Shown here piece by piece: positions 27,245-36,673 of a stretch of DNA of 64,000 bases. Under the pieces are notes generated by a model, which was not told where the DNA came from, ran no database searches, and saw only the letters and a program-made list of their open reading frames with translations. This DNA comes from Azospirillum brasilense (GTDB lineage: Bacteria > Pseudomonadota > Alphaproteobacteria > Azospirillales > Azospirillaceae), in assembly GCF_003349955.1 (NCBI RefSeq), contig NZ_QLKQ01000010.1, positions 1-64,000 on the forward strand. Direction: 5' to 3'. Both the position numbers and the translations under genes were made by a program. Each line of letters begins with the position of its first letter. Position 1 is the stretch's first letter.

Positions 27245-27670
27245 ACAGCGCTGACGTGCAAAGAATTCCGTTTTGGGGTTAACTCGAGATTGGCAGATGA
27301 AATCGTGTGTGAAGCCCGCTTCTGCACCGGGCAGTGCGGTTGCTCACAGGGAAGGGCTCAATCACGCATGACGATCTGTTGCCGCCGCTCGATTTGGTTG
27401 GCGCTTCCCCGTCATTCCAGCCAGCAGGCTGGCCGTTGCAGATAAATCCCTTTGCCTATCGGCCCGTTGGCGGGGCACTCGCCGATCATTCTCATGATGG
27501 CTTGCTCCCTTCGTCGCGCCGCCCGTTTCATCGCGATCTGCGGCGAGAGGAGGCCGGTCAGCGGTCATCCAATGAGTGCTGGCGCGACGCCGAAGCGGGC
27601 CGTCTCCGGGTCAGTCTTATTGTGGTTTCAGGGTAAATTCGTGTGTGGTTCAGGGGCAGTCTATCTGTGG
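27245..27670. other. gene-poor stretch with mobile-element debris
   Basis: I see no convincing gene here. Near the right end the motif TGTGGTTTCAGGG (27619-27631) is followed by TGTGGTTCAGGGG and then TGTGGTCC, about 20-21 bp apart. Such multiple short direct repeats are typical of IS21-type element ends, which is inference. A 27-codon minus-strand ORF beginning MRMIGECPANG has a good GAAGGGAG site but no recognisable function. Confidence 0.4.
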
Positions 27671-27679
27671 TCCGACAGG

Positions 27680-29578
27680 CTAACGGCGCCCGAACAGTCG
27701 TTCGATGTCGGACAGCTTCAGTTCGACATAGGTCGGGCGACCGTGGTTGCACTGACCGCTGTGCGGAGTCGCCTCCATCTGGCGCAGCAGGGCGTTCATC
27801 TCCTCGATCCCGAGCGATCGCCCGGCGCGGACGGAGCCGTGGCAAGCCATGGTCCCGCACACGTCCTCCAGCCGCTCCTTCAGCGACAGCGCGTCGCCCA
27901 ACTCGGCCAACTCCTCGGCAAGGTCGCGGATGAGGCTTTTGACGTCGCTCTGGCCCAGCAGCGCCGGGACTTCGCGCACCAGGATGCAGCCGGGACCGAA
28001 GCCTTCCACCGCCAGCCCCAACTCCGCCAGTTCCGCGGCGCGGCCCAGCAGACGGTTTGCGGACGGCTCGTCCAATTCCACCAATTCCGGGATCAGCAGG
28101 GCCTGCCGCTTCACCCCGCCCTCCAGGAGGGCGGTCTTCATGCGTTCGTAGACCAGCCGCTCGTGGGCGGCGTGCTGGTCGACGATGACGATGCCTTCGC
28201 TGGTCTGGGCGACGATGTAGGTGTTGTGGACCTGGGCGCGGGCGGCCCCCAGCGGGTGACTGTCCAGCGGCGGCGCGGCGGCGGCCTGCGCCGTGTATTC
28301 CGGCGGGCGGGCGGCGGGCGCGGCCTGCCAGCCGGCGAGGCGGCCCTGCAAGGGCGGCAGCGGCGGCTGATGGGGCGCCTGGAAGGCGGTCGCCCGGTCG
28401 GCCAGCCCGCGCGGCACGACGGAGCCGTAGCCGCCGCCCCACGACTGCGCCGGCTGGTGCCCCGGGCCGCCGTAGGGCAGAGGAGAGGGCGACGGCATGG
28501 TTCCGTCCGCGTCCACCGCGCTGCTCTCCGGGCGCAGCGCCCCCAGCGTCGCCAGCCCCACGGTGGTCGACGCGCGGTGCCCGGCCTCGGCCAGCGCGTG
28601 CTTGAGCGCCCCGACGATCAGCCCGCGCACCAGCCCCTGGTCGCGGAAACGCACCTCCGCCTTGGCGGGGTGGACGTTCACGTCCACCTCCTGCGGGTCG
28701 AGGTCGAGGAACAGGGCGAGCATGGGGTGGCGGTCGCGCGGCAGGAAGTCGGCGTAGGCCGCCCGCACCGCGCCGACCATCAGCTTGTCCCGCACCGGTC
28801 GGCCGTTGACGAACAGATGCTGGTGGCGGGCCGTGGGGCGGTGCAGGGTGGGCAGGCCGATCCAGCCGGCGAGCGTCACCCCCTCGCGCGCCGCCTGCAC
28901 CGGCACGGCGTTGTCCTGGAAGTCGCGGCCCATCAGGGCGCCCAGCCGGGTCAGCCGGGCGTCGAGCAGGTCGCCCTGCGCCGCCGACAGACGCAGCGTC
29001 GAACGCCCTTCGCCGTCCAGCGTGAAGGCCACGCCGGGATGGGCCATGGCCAGCCGTTCGATGCAGTCGCCGATGTGGTCGAACTCGGTCCGCGCGGCCT
29101 TGAGGAACTTCAGGCGGGCGGGCACGGCGGCGAACAGGTCGCGCACCTCGACACGGGTGCCCTGGGCCAGCGCGGCGGGCTGCGGCGCGCCCTTCAGGCC
29201 GGCGTCCACGGTCAGCGCCCAGGCGCTGTCGGCGCCGCGCGGGCGGCTGGTCAGGGTCAGGCGGCTGACCGCCCCGATGGAGGGCAGCGCCTCTCCCCGG
29301 AAGCCCAGCGAGCGGATGTCCAGCAGGTCGTCCGACGGCAGCTTGGAGGTGGCATGGCGCTCCACGGCGAGCGCCAACTCGTCCGGCCCCATGCCGCAGC
29401 CGTCGTCGGTGATGGTGATGAGCGATTTCCCGCCGTCGCGCACCACCACGTCGATGCGGGTGGCCCCGGCGTCGATGGCGTTCTCCACCAGTTCCTTGAC
29501 GGCGGCGGCGGGCCGCTCGATCACCTCGCCGGCGGCGATTCGGTTGACGAGCGTGTCGGGCAGCATACGGATCGGCAT
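27680..29578 (-). CDS. mutL: DNA mismatch repair protein MutL
   Basis: 632 residues from [20 protein letters not shown] at 29578. The N-terminal GHKL ATPase has [21 protein letters not shown] and [13 protein letters not shown] Pro/Ala-rich linker follows (about residues 340-440). The C-terminal domain has the endonuclease motif [12 protein letters not shown] (DQHAx2Ex4E) and the zinc-site-like [13 protein letters not shown]. This MutL is therefore of the nicking type, unlike E. coli MutL. It is the first intact gene after the mobile debris. The ATG at 29617 is less likely. Confidence 0.96.
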   Translation of the reverse strand: MPIRMLPDTLVNRIAAGEVIERPAAAVKELVENAIDAGATRIDVVVRDGGKSLITITDDGCGMGPDELALAVERHATSKLPSDDLLDIRSLGFRGEALPSIGAVSRLTLTSRPRGADSAWALTVDAGLKGAPQPAALAQGTRVEVRDLFAAVPARLKFLKAARTEFDHIGDCIERLAMAHPGVAFTLDGEGRSTLRLSAAQGDLLDARLTRLGALMGRDFQDNAVPVQAAREGVTLAGWIGLPTLHRPTARHQHLFVNGRPVRDKLMVGAVRAAYADFLPRDRHPMLALFLDLDPQEVDVNVHPAKAEVRFRDQGLVRGLIVGALKHALAEAGHRASTTVGLATLGALRPESSAVDADGTMPSPSPLPYGGPGHQPAQSWGGGYGSVVPRGLADRATAFQAPHQPPLPPLQGRLAGWQAAPAARPPEYTAQAAAAPPLDSHPLGAARAQVHNTYIVAQTSEGIVIVDQHAAHERLVYERMKTALLEGGVKRQALLIPELVELDEPSANRLLGRAAELAELGLAVEGFGPGCILVREVPALLGQSDVKSLIRDLAEELAELGDALSLKERLEDVCGTMACHGSVRAGRSLGIEEMNALLRQMEATPHSGQCNHGRPTYVELKLSDIERLFGRR

Positions 29579-29654
29579 GCGCCAAATATAGTAGGGCCAC
29601 GCATGGAATGCCACCATGAGCGGGGGCGTGTGCGGGGAGGGACGGCGGCGGGCC

Positions 29655-30497
29655 TCAGGTCCCGGCGAACAGCCCCTTCAACCCCTTCAGCAGGCCGGCA
29701 GCCATGTCGGTGGCGGTGTCGTCCATGCCGACCGAGCGGACGGAGGCGAGGACGCGGGCGTTCGGCCCCTCGCCACCGTCGGTGACCGCCCACAGGCTGG
29801 CGCCCTGGCCGGGCCGGGTGTCGGTGAGGCGTCCCAGCGCTCCCCCCTTGATGGCCCCGAGCAGCGGGCTGCCGCGGTCGCTCGCGTCCTGCAACGCGAT
29901 CATGCGCAGCGGATCGTCCGTGCTCTTTGACCGGCTGGTGAGGCCGAGCCGGTCGAAGGCGACCTGCAATTCCTTGCCGCTGTTGGGCATGCCGATTCCG
30001 ATCACGCCGGCCTCGGCGTCGGCATCCTCCGCAAACGGGTCCTTCACTCCGGCGGCGCGCATCGCGTCCGGCATCTCGGGTTTGCTGAGGCCGTTCTTCG
30101 CCGCCAGCTTGTCCAGCAGGCCATGCGCAGCGCCACCCAGGAAGATCGGCTGGTCCTCGGGCAGGTTGAGCGTCTGGCGCAGCATGCCCATCGCCTCCCG
30201 CATGTAATCGGCCTGCTTGAGGTCGTAATCGCGACGCGCGAGCACGGCGTCCATGCCCGCCGCCACCGGGTCCTTCGGCGACGTCTCATCGGCCTTTGGG
30301 ACCGTGAAGGAGATGACCCCGGCCTTCATGGCCCGGACCGCGTCGGGGGACAGGCTGACCGTGTCCACCGTGCCGTTGCGGCCGATCGTTGGGGCGGCGG
30401 TTCCCGAAGCGGGGGCGTCGGGGCCTTTGGCCGGGGCAGACTTGGCGGCCATGCCGAAGGTGGCGGACGTTCCGCTGGTGACGTCGGTGACCGACAT
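29655..30497 (-). CDS. hypothetical protein with DTVSLSP motif
   Basis: 280 residues from the ATG at 30497 (GGGG ten bases upstream; an ATG at 30542 gives a longer form). The N-terminus is Ala/Pro/Thr-rich and contains [19 protein letters not shown], matching the arrangement in the protein at 25086-25892. The middle has [20 protein letters not shown] and a segment rich in Gly/Ala. No signal peptide. Function unknown; secretion by a non-Sec route or a flagellum-linked role are only guesses. Confidence 0.65.
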   Translation of the reverse strand: MSVTDVTSGTSATFGMAAKSAPAKGPDAPASGTAAPTIGRNGTVDTVSLSPDAVRAMKAGVISFTVPKADETSPKDPVAAGMDAVLARRDYDLKQADYMREAMGMLRQTLNLPEDQPIFLGGAAHGLLDKLAAKNGLSKPEMPDAMRAAGVKDPFAEDADAEAGVIGIGMPNSGKELQVAFDRLGLTSRSKSTDDPLRMIALQDASDRGSPLLGAIKGGALGRLTDTRPGQGASLWAVTDGGEGPNARVLASVRSVGMDDTATDMAAGLLKGLKGLFAGT

Positions 30498-30821
30498 GCG
30501 CGCTTTCCCCCGCTTTCCGATGGAAGGGGCTTCGAACTGCATCCCCAGGTGGTTGTCGATAATGCCGTATGCGGTCGCGGTTGTCCATGCGGCGGAACGG
30601 TCCGGCCGGGCTGCGGGCGCCCGACCCGCTTCGTCCCTTCGGGCAATGAGTCGAGGGACGGCGCATTGCTGTGTTTAGTGAAAAATAAAGACGGAAATTT
30701 CGCTGTCATCTCCAGGATATCTTTACAGACATGCCAATGCATGTGGATGAACAAGACGTTTGAATATTCTTTTTTCCTGAGGAAATCTGCCGTCTCATCC
30801 AATTTTCTTTGGGAGAGGTCC

Positions 30822-32027
30822 ATGTCCGATACCCCCGTCACCTACGCCGCGCCGGTCGATGTTCCGGTGGCCCGGCAGCCCTTCGGCCTGGAGGGCTACA
30901 GCAACTCCCTCAACGTCACCATCGGCACGCCGAGCGGTCTTCTGCATGAGGTGCAGGTGGACACCGGTTCGACCGGCGTCGTCATTCCCGCAACGCTGCT
31001 GATGGTCGACGGCGACACGTCGAAGGGGCTGGTCGCGGGGGTGGTATCGCTCGGGCCGGCGCAGATCACCTATCACCCGTCGGGCAACACCCTGGCCGGT
31101 TGCCTCTATCTCGTGCCCAGCCTGGCGATCGGCGCGTCGCTGAACGACTCGAAGCAGGTCGTCTCGGTCTGCGAGGCCGGGCCGCTGGTGGTCTTCGGCG
31201 CGCAGTATGCCGGCAACACCGCCACGCCCGATGTCCAGAACCCGGTCGATCCGGGCATGGGCATGATGGGCGTCGGCTTCGGCCGTCCGGCGCTGAGCTA
31301 CACCGCGAACGCCGGCCAGTCCGATCAGGTCGTCTACACGCTGAGCAATCCGTTCCTGTCGGCGTCGGTGAACGGCCAGCCGATCTACCCGTCCTATCTG
31401 CTGTCCTCGGCGGGGAGCGGGGCGAGCGGCTACATCACGCTGGGCGTGACGACCGCGGCGTTCACGGCCAGCCCCTTCAACGGCCAGACCGTCGCGCTGA
31501 CCTCGGCCAAACCGCCGGTCACCGCCAACGTCACCAACGGCTGCAACTGCGCCCCGGCGTCGGGCACGCCCTGGCCGGCGGCGCCGACCCAGCCCTATTG
31601 GCTGACCGGCCCGGCGACCATCACCATCAGCACGGTCAACGACGCGCGGCCGCTCAAGGCCACCCTGCTGCTCGACAGCGGGGTCACCGGGGCGATGATG
31701 AGCGTTCCCCAGGCGAAGGCCTGGACGGCCAATCTCGGCGGGGCGGAGATCACCGTCGCCGTGCCGAACGGGTCCAGCCCCGACGCGGAACCGGTGATGA
31801 CCTACAGCTTCGCCATGTCCAGCGCAGCCCCGGTCAAGGGCATCTTCGGCATCGACACCACGCTGTCCACCGCGGCGGCCCCGGCGTCGCTGGAGCCGGT
31901 CTTGCCGGACGCTGACATCGCCTTCGTCAACACGGGAATCAACCCGCTGCTGGCCTACAACTACTTCTTCGACGCGCAGCTGGGCCAAGTTGGCTTCGCC
32001 ACCACAGCTGCGGTCACGCTGCCGTAA
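30822..32027 (+). CDS. bilobed pepsin-like aspartic peptidase
   Basis: 401 residues. There are two aspartic-protease triads, one per lobe: Asp47 in VDTGSTGVVIP and Asp285 in LLDSGVTGAMM. They are 238 residues apart, as in pepsins. Two copies plus about 400 residues argue for a bilobed enzyme rather than a retropepsin. Bacterial pepsin homologues are known but rare (for example shewasin). There is no N-terminal signal peptide, so it is cytosolic or leaves by a non-Sec route. GGGAGAGG sets the ATG at 30822. The 280 bp upstream are AT-rich compared with the surroundings, hinting at transfer. Confidence 0.75.
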   Translation: MSDTPVTYAAPVDVPVARQPFGLEGYSNSLNVTIGTPSGLLHEVQVDTGSTGVVIPATLLMVDGDTSKGLVAGVVSLGPAQITYHPSGNTLAGCLYLVPSLAIGASLNDSKQVVSVCEAGPLVVFGAQYAGNTATPDVQNPVDPGMGMMGVGFGRPALSYTANAGQSDQVVYTLSNPFLSASVNGQPIYPSYLLSSAGSGASGYITLGVTTAAFTASPFNGQTVALTSAKPPVTANVTNGCNCAPASGTPWPAAPTQPYWLTGPATITISTVNDARPLKATLLLDSGVTGAMMSVPQAKAWTANLGGAEITVAVPNGSSPDAEPVMTYSFAMSSAAPVKGIFGIDTTLSTAAAPASLEPVLPDADIAFVNTGINPLLAYNYFFDAQLGQVGFATTAAVTLP

Positions 32028-32184
32028 GCGGCAGCCGGCTCTGTCCGTGGAGCGCCCCGCCATCCCGTCTCGCCGTTGCAGGCCGGGACGGGCGGGGCGG
32101 TTTCAGGCATGGGGCGGTCACGCCGGGCCGGTCTTGTCGACGGGACACCTCGAAAAACCGCAGTCGCGCGGACGTGAAGACAGG

Positions 32185-32301
32185 ATGCGGTTTAAGGATG
32201 GCGACATGGAGGTCGAAGCTCGGATGATTGAAGAAGTCAAAAGACTCATCGACAGGGCGGCGGAGTGGAAAGCGCGCGGCAAGCAGGACGAGGTTGAATG
32301 A
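32185..32301 (+). CDS. possible small helical protein, 38 aa
   Basis: The frame MRFKDGDMEVEARMIEEVKR continues with LIDRAAEWKARGKQDEVE. It is highly charged and could form one amphipathic helix. The ribosome-binding site is weak (ACAGG). Codon choice is less GC-biased than in core genes. Confidence 0.3.
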   Translation: MRFKDGDMEVEARMIEEVKRLIDRAAEWKARGKQDEVE

Positions 32302-32685
32302 ACCAGCTCGCCCCGCTTGGCGCGTCCGTCCGGCGGGCACCTGGCGCTCGACTCCCGTGCGGGCGCGGTGCTGGTCATCCTGCTGCTGATCGCCGGGCCT
32401 CGATGTCGACGAGCTGACGGCCGCGGGGGAGATCGAGGAGCCGGCCGGACCGGTGCTGGCCAGCCTGAACTGGATCCAGATCACCGTCGGCATGCCGGCA
32501 AGGTGAACTTGCCCGCCATTTCGCGACAGCACCAGGGCGGGCGAGCCCACCCCTATTCCGGCTGCAGCTTGAGCAGCTTTTGCCCTGAAGCGGACGCCCA
32601 AAACTGGTCTACGGTATGCCCAACAACCCTCGGCCGGTCGGACGCCCAACATGCAACGCATAGCCCGTGGGTTGACAAAAGGCGT
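32302..32685. other. 384-bp stretch without a convincing gene
   Basis: Between 32400 and 32507 a plus-strand frame reads LDVDELTAAGEIEEPAGPVL and ends ITVGMPAR before a stop. It looks like the 3' remnant of a real gene, because an upstream hydrophobic stretch in another frame (AVLVILLLIAG) cannot be joined without a frameshift. Nothing else is supported here. Confidence 0.35.
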
Positions 32686-34299
32686 CTACAGCTCATGCCG
32701 CCGCTGCAAGATTTCAGCCGCGCGCTCGCCCACGATCGCGCACGGCGCTTGCGTGTTGCCCGTCGTCACCCTCGGGAGGATAGAGCCGTCCGCGACGCGC
32801 AGCCGGTCGATGCCGTGAACCGCCAGCGATGCGTCGACGACCGACAGGTCATCCATGCCCATCCGAGCCGTCCCACATTGGTGCCAATAGGTCACCGCCG
32901 CGTCGCGGAGGAACTGATCGTCGATCGCCGCTCCCACCCCAGGGATGGCCTCGCGCCGGACATGGGGCGTGAAAGCCGCATCGTTCCCGATCTCGCGGCA
33001 CAGCCGCACGCAGGCGTGTGCCGTCTCCAGGTCCCGCGGATCGGACAGCATATTGGGATCGACCAGAGGCGCCGCGACCGGGTCCGCCGACCGCAGCCGC
33101 ACCTCGCCACGGCTGTAAGGCTGCGCCAACCCGGCGAACATCGTCCACCCGTGATCGGGCGCGCCGCGCGCCGCCGTGCGCTCGCTGGGAACGGGGAACT
33201 CGACTTGGCAGAACAGAAGGTCCGGCGCCTCCAGTTCGGGACTGCTTTTCCAGTAAAGGGTCGCCTCGCTCCCGCTGGCGCGTGGAGCCATCGGCTGCCG
33301 ATACTCCCAGGTGCAGCCGAACGACACATGATCCTGCAGGCCGCGGCCGACGCCGGGCAGGTGACGCACGAGCGGAATGCCGAGCCGGTCAAGTTGGCTC
33401 CGGTCGCCGATCCCCGACAGCATAAGCAGCTTGGGCGTGTTGATGGCGCCGGTGGACAGGATGACCTCCGAGCCTGCCGTGAAAGACAGAATCGCGCCGC
33501 CTCGTTCGACCTCGACGCCGGTCGCCGTCGCCCCGTCGAGGAGCACGCGGCGCACAAGCGCATCGGTCAGGATCGTGAGGTTGGGCCGGTCGGCCACAGG
33601 GTGGACATAGGCGCGGTAGAGTGAGTTGCGCCGTCCGTCCCGCACGAGCATGTCGGCATAGGCCACGCCTCCCGCGGTTTCCATCATCCTGCCATTGGGG
33701 CTGTCGTAGCGCGGGATGCCGAGGGACCCGGCCGCGCTGAGCAGGGCGTCGGCGATCGGGCTCGGGTTTTGGGCGGGCTGCACCCACACCGGTCCGGAAC
33801 TGCCGCGGTAATGCGGGTCCGGCGCGCCCTGCCAGTTCTCGATGCGGCGGTAGATGCCGAGAACCGCCTCATAGCTCCAGCCGGCATCGCCGGATTGTTC
33901 CGCGAAATGATCCCAGTCGGCGCGATGGCCCCTTGCCCACACCATGACATTGATGCTCGACCCACCGCCGAGCCCCTTGCCCATGGACATGGGAAGCGCG
34001 CGGCCGTCCAGATGCGGGTTCGGCTCGGCCTGGAACCCCCAGTCGCGCCGACTGCCGAGATTCGTGGGCCACAATGCCGGATTCAGCACCGCCTCATCCT
34101 CGTCGCTGCCCCCCGCTTCGATGAGGAGCACAGAGCAGTCGGCGTTTTCAGCCAGGCGGCGCGCGATCACCGACCCGGATGCGCCGGCACCGCAGACGAT
34201 GAAGTCATAGGCAGGCTTGAGGTCGGCACGTCTTTGCGTCTGATTGTCACGGGCACGTCGGTTGAACTCCTCGGAGCCGCCGGAGACGGATTGGTTCAT
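32686..34299 (-). CDS. GMC-family FAD-dependent oxidoreductase (choline/alcohol dehydrogenase type)
   Basis: 537 residues. The FAD-binding beta-alpha-beta motif is near residue 34 (YDFIVCGAGASGSVIARRL), followed by GMC signature 1-type GLGGGSSINVMVWARGH and signature 2-type TGAINTPKLLMLSGIGD. The catalytic His lies in the C-terminal YWHQCGTARMG. These enzymes oxidise primary alcohols, choline or sugars; the substrate cannot be set from sequence. AAAAGG precedes the ATG at 34299. It is probably co-transcribed with the hydrolase gene upstream. Confidence 0.93.
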   Translation of the reverse strand: MNQSVSGGSEEFNRRARDNQTQRRADLKPAYDFIVCGAGASGSVIARRLAENADCSVLLIEAGGSDEDEAVLNPALWPTNLGSRRDWGFQAEPNPHLDGRALPMSMGKGLGGGSSINVMVWARGHRADWDHFAEQSGDAGWSYEAVLGIYRRIENWQGAPDPHYRGSSGPVWVQPAQNPSPIADALLSAAGSLGIPRYDSPNGRMMETAGGVAYADMLVRDGRRNSLYRAYVHPVADRPNLTILTDALVRRVLLDGATATGVEVERGGAILSFTAGSEVILSTGAINTPKLLMLSGIGDRSQLDRLGIPLVRHLPGVGRGLQDHVSFGCTWEYRQPMAPRASGSEATLYWKSSPELEAPDLLFCQVEFPVPSERTAARGAPDHGWTMFAGLAQPYSRGEVRLRSADPVAAPLVDPNMLSDPRDLETAHACVRLCREIGNDAAFTPHVRREAIPGVGAAIDDQFLRDAAVTYWHQCGTARMGMDDLSVVDASLAVHGIDRLRVADGSILPRVTTGNTQAPCAIVGERAAEILQRRHEL

Positions 34300-34348
34300 G
34301 TCACGGGCCTTTTGGTAAGCGGAGAGAATGGTCCGACGAGGCCGGTGC

Positions 34349-35143
34349 CTAGCGCGAAGCCGCGCCCGACTGTTGGGCCGCTTCGTCGATCACCGTCGCG
34401 ACGACGGCCGATTGCGTGAAGTAGACGGCGTGGCTGGCTGGAACGTTCGTGACCTTCGCACCGATGCGTTTCGCCATGCCCTGGAGCATCCGCTGATCGA
34501 ACGCCTTGTCCTCCGTCGCGATCACCGCCCAGCTGGGCTTGGTCCGCCAGGCGGCCTGCCGGAGCTTCACGCCGAAGCTCGCCATATTGATCGGAACCTG
34601 CGACGCCTTCAGGAAATCGACGTCGGCCTTCGTCGCATCCGCCGCGAAGCCGGCGGCGAAATTGTCGGGCTTGATGAAGCCGAAGCCGTCCCCGCTCGTC
34701 TCGATGACGAACTCGGGCGGTGTCGTATAGCCGTCATACTGCTGCGCCGTGGTCTCGCCGGCGTCGGGCGACAGGGCGGACACATAGACCAGCCCGCGCA
34801 CCTTGGGATGGACGCCGGCTTCGGTGATGACGGTGCCGCCCCAGCTGTGGCCGACCAGAACGGCGGGACCATCCTGCCTGTCGAGCGCGCGCCGCGTGGC
34901 CGCCACATCGTCGTCGAAGGAGGTGAGCGGGTTCTGGACGATCGTGACCCGGTAACCACGGGCGGTCAGGTCCTCGTAAACCTTCCGCCATCCCGATCCA
35001 TCGGCGAAGGCGCCGTGGACGAGGACAACATTCTTAACGGCCGCCGGATCGACGGAATGGCTGGTCGGCTGCGCCTGCGAAACCGACAGCGGCAGGGTGA
35101 CGACCGAAGCGGCCAGGATCAGGGCCTGAAACGTGTTCCTCAT
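34349..35143 (-). CDS. exported alpha/beta hydrolase
   Basis: 264 residues. GGAGG precedes the ATG at 35143, and a signal peptide follows (MRNTFQALILAASVVTLPL, cleavage near SQAQ). Fold motifs: VVLVHGAFADGSGWRKVYEDL, nucleophile elbow VGHSWGGTV, and the C-terminal His in PASHAVYFTQ. It resembles the pyrethroid-hydrolase/EstC-like group often found beside MarR regulators. Probably a periplasmic esterase. It is divergent from the MarR gene and shares its operator region. Confidence 0.9.
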   Translation of the reverse strand: MRNTFQALILAASVVTLPLSVSQAQPTSHSVDPAAVKNVVLVHGAFADGSGWRKVYEDLTARGYRVTIVQNPLTSFDDDVAATRRALDRQDGPAVLVGHSWGGTVITEAGVHPKVRGLVYVSALSPDAGETTAQQYDGYTTPPEFVIETSGDGFGFIKPDNFAAGFAADATKADVDFLKASQVPINMASFGVKLRQAAWRTKPSWAVIATEDKAFDQRMLQGMAKRIGAKVTNVPASHAVYFTQSAVVATVIDEAAQQSGAASR

Positions 35144-35160
35144 GCTTGCCTCCATAAAAC

Positions 35161-35235
35161 TGCGATAATTGTTATCGCGATAACTATGTGTATCTCTGGC
35201 TCGCGCTCTTGTCCAGGGAAATTTATCGCGATATA
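35161..35235. promoter_or_regulatory. palindromic MarR-type operator region
   Basis: A perfect 14-bp palindrome GTTATCGCGATAAC lies at 35171-35184. It overlaps a second inverted repeat, GCGATAA-TTG-TTATCGC, at 35162-35178. A 10-bp copy of the core, TATCGCGATA, is at 35224-35233, about five helical turns away. The sites fill the gap between the hydrolase and MarR genes. Confidence 0.7.
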
Positions 35236-35271
35236 TGTCAGGGGACGATGCGCTGCGAAGGGAGCCTGCCT

Positions 35272-35748
35272 ATGTCGGATGACAACAACCCGCCGGTGCC
35301 GCTGGAGGAGCAGCTCTGCTTCGCGATCTACTCGGCCGGTATCGCCATCCAGCGGGCCTACAAGCCGCTGCTGGACGCCCTTGGTCTCACCTACCCGCAA
35401 TATCTCGTCCTCAACATCCTGTGGCGGGAGGACGGACAGACGGTGGGAAGCATCGCCCAGCAGCTCGCTCTTGAATCCAGCACGCTGACGCCTCTGCTTA
35501 AACGCCTCGAGGCTGCGGAGCTGATCCATCGCACGCGCAACCCGGCCAACGAGAGGCAGGTGATCGTGTCGCTGACGGACCAGGGACTGGCCCTGCGCTC
35601 CAGGTCCGGTTGCCTGGGCGATGCATTGCTCCGCGCCTCCGGGCAGTCACCCGACGCTTTGGGAAAGCTCAACCGCGAGATTGCACAACTGCGCGACGCC
35701 GTTTACGCGCATATCGGCGGCTGGACCTCACTCGACGCACAGGGATGA
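35272..35748 (+). CDS. MarR-family transcriptional regulator
   Basis: 158 residues from the ATG at 35272 (GAAGGGAG upstream). The winged helix is typical: LGLTYPQYLVLNILWREDGQ, GSIAQQLALESSTLTPLLKR and the wing RTRNPANERQVIVSLTDQG. It is closest in style to OhrR/MarR members; a Cys occurs early in QLCFAIYSAG, the position used by OhrR for peroxide sensing. It probably represses itself and the divergent hydrolase and GMC genes through the palindromes between them. Confidence 0.92.
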   Translation: MSDDNNPPVPLEEQLCFAIYSAGIAIQRAYKPLLDALGLTYPQYLVLNILWREDGQTVGSIAQQLALESSTLTPLLKRLEAAELIHRTRNPANERQVIVSLTDQGLALRSRSGCLGDALLRASGQSPDALGKLNREIAQLRDAVYAHIGGWTSLDAQG

Positions 35749-35884
35749 GCGGAGTGCCGTGCGAGGTTGGTGCGCCCCCAACCGATCCTGTCGTCGATCC
35801 AGGCGATTGTTTGGGGCAACCGATCCGCCCAGGACAAGGCAGGCGCGGACAGAGCTGCTGGCCGGGAGCGTCGGGGCGATGACC

Positions 35885-36673
35885 TCAGACAGTCCGAACG
35901 GTGCCGCCGTCGATGATGAACTCGGCGCCGTGGATCGCGGCAGCGCGATCCGAGGCCAGATAGGCAATCAGATCGGCAACCTCATGAGGCTCGGCCGCAC
36001 GCCCGATCGGGATCCCACCCAGAGCATCAAGAACCGCGTGCCGCGCCTCCTCGATCGTTCCGCCATTGGCGGCCTGCAGACGCTTCAGAAAGTCGACGGA
36101 CGACTCCGTCATGATCCAGCCGGGGGAGACGGCGTTGACCCGCACGCCCTTCGGTCCCAGCTCCTTGGAGATCGACTTGCTGTAAGTCCTGAGCGCGGCC
36201 TTTGCGGCGGCGTAGCCCGTGGTCGATTCGGGTAGCGGCAGGATCGATTGGATCGACGTGATATGCACAATCACGCCGGCACCCCGCTCCATCATCTGCG
36301 GCGCCAGAAGGCGATCAAGGCGGACCGTGGCCAGAAGGTTGAGGTTCAGCTCGGCGAGCCAATGTTCGTCCGTCAGGGCAAGAAAGCCGCCGCCAGGCGA
36401 GGCCGAGCCGCCGATCACATGAGCGAGGATGTCGATGCCGCCCATACGCTCAAGCGCCGCCTCCGCCAGGGTTGCCCCGCCCTCGGCTGTCGTCAGGTCC
36501 GCCTGGACGAACTCGACGCCATCGATCGGCTGTGGAGTTCCGCGGGCGGCGGTGATCACCCGGGCGCCGCCGGCCAGGAAGCGATCGACGGTAGCGCGGC
36601 CCAAGCCCTTGGTGCCGCCGCTGACGAGCACTCGTTTTCCCGCGAACTCAGTTGGGTCAGCCTTGATGTTCAT
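35885..36673 (-). CDS. short-chain dehydrogenase/reductase
   Basis: 262 residues. NAD(P)-binding VLVSGGTKGLGRATVDRF, mid-protein DILAHVIGGSASPGGG (in place of NNAG), catalytic YAAAKAALRTYSKS and VNAVSPGWIMT. A classical SDR; the substrate is unknown. Its ATG overlaps the stop of the NTF2-like gene (ATGA), so the two are translationally coupled. A divergent LysR gene lies just beyond. Confidence 0.92.
   Translation of the reverse strand: MNIKADPTEFAGKRVLVSGGTKGLGRATVDRFLAGGARVITAARGTPQPIDGVEFVQADLTTAEGGATLAEAALERMGGIDILAHVIGGSASPGGGFLALTDEHWLAELNLNLLATVRLDRLLAPQMMERGAGVIVHITSIQSILPLPESTTGYAAAKAALRTYSKSISKELGPKGVRVNAVSPGWIMTESSVDFLKRLQAANGGTIEEARHAVLDALGGIPIGRAAEPHEVADLIAYLASDRAAAIHGAEFIIDGGTVRTV

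Noticed and set aside
32390-32507. Functional gene at the fragment ending ITVGMPAR
   Set aside because: There is no start codon in frame after the upstream stop, and it would need a frameshift to join the preceding hydrophobic stretch. It is treated as a remnant.
32317-33624. Plus-strand 435-codon frame opposite the GMC oxidoreductase
   Set aside because: The minus-strand protein is intact and recognisable; the plus frame has no domain features.
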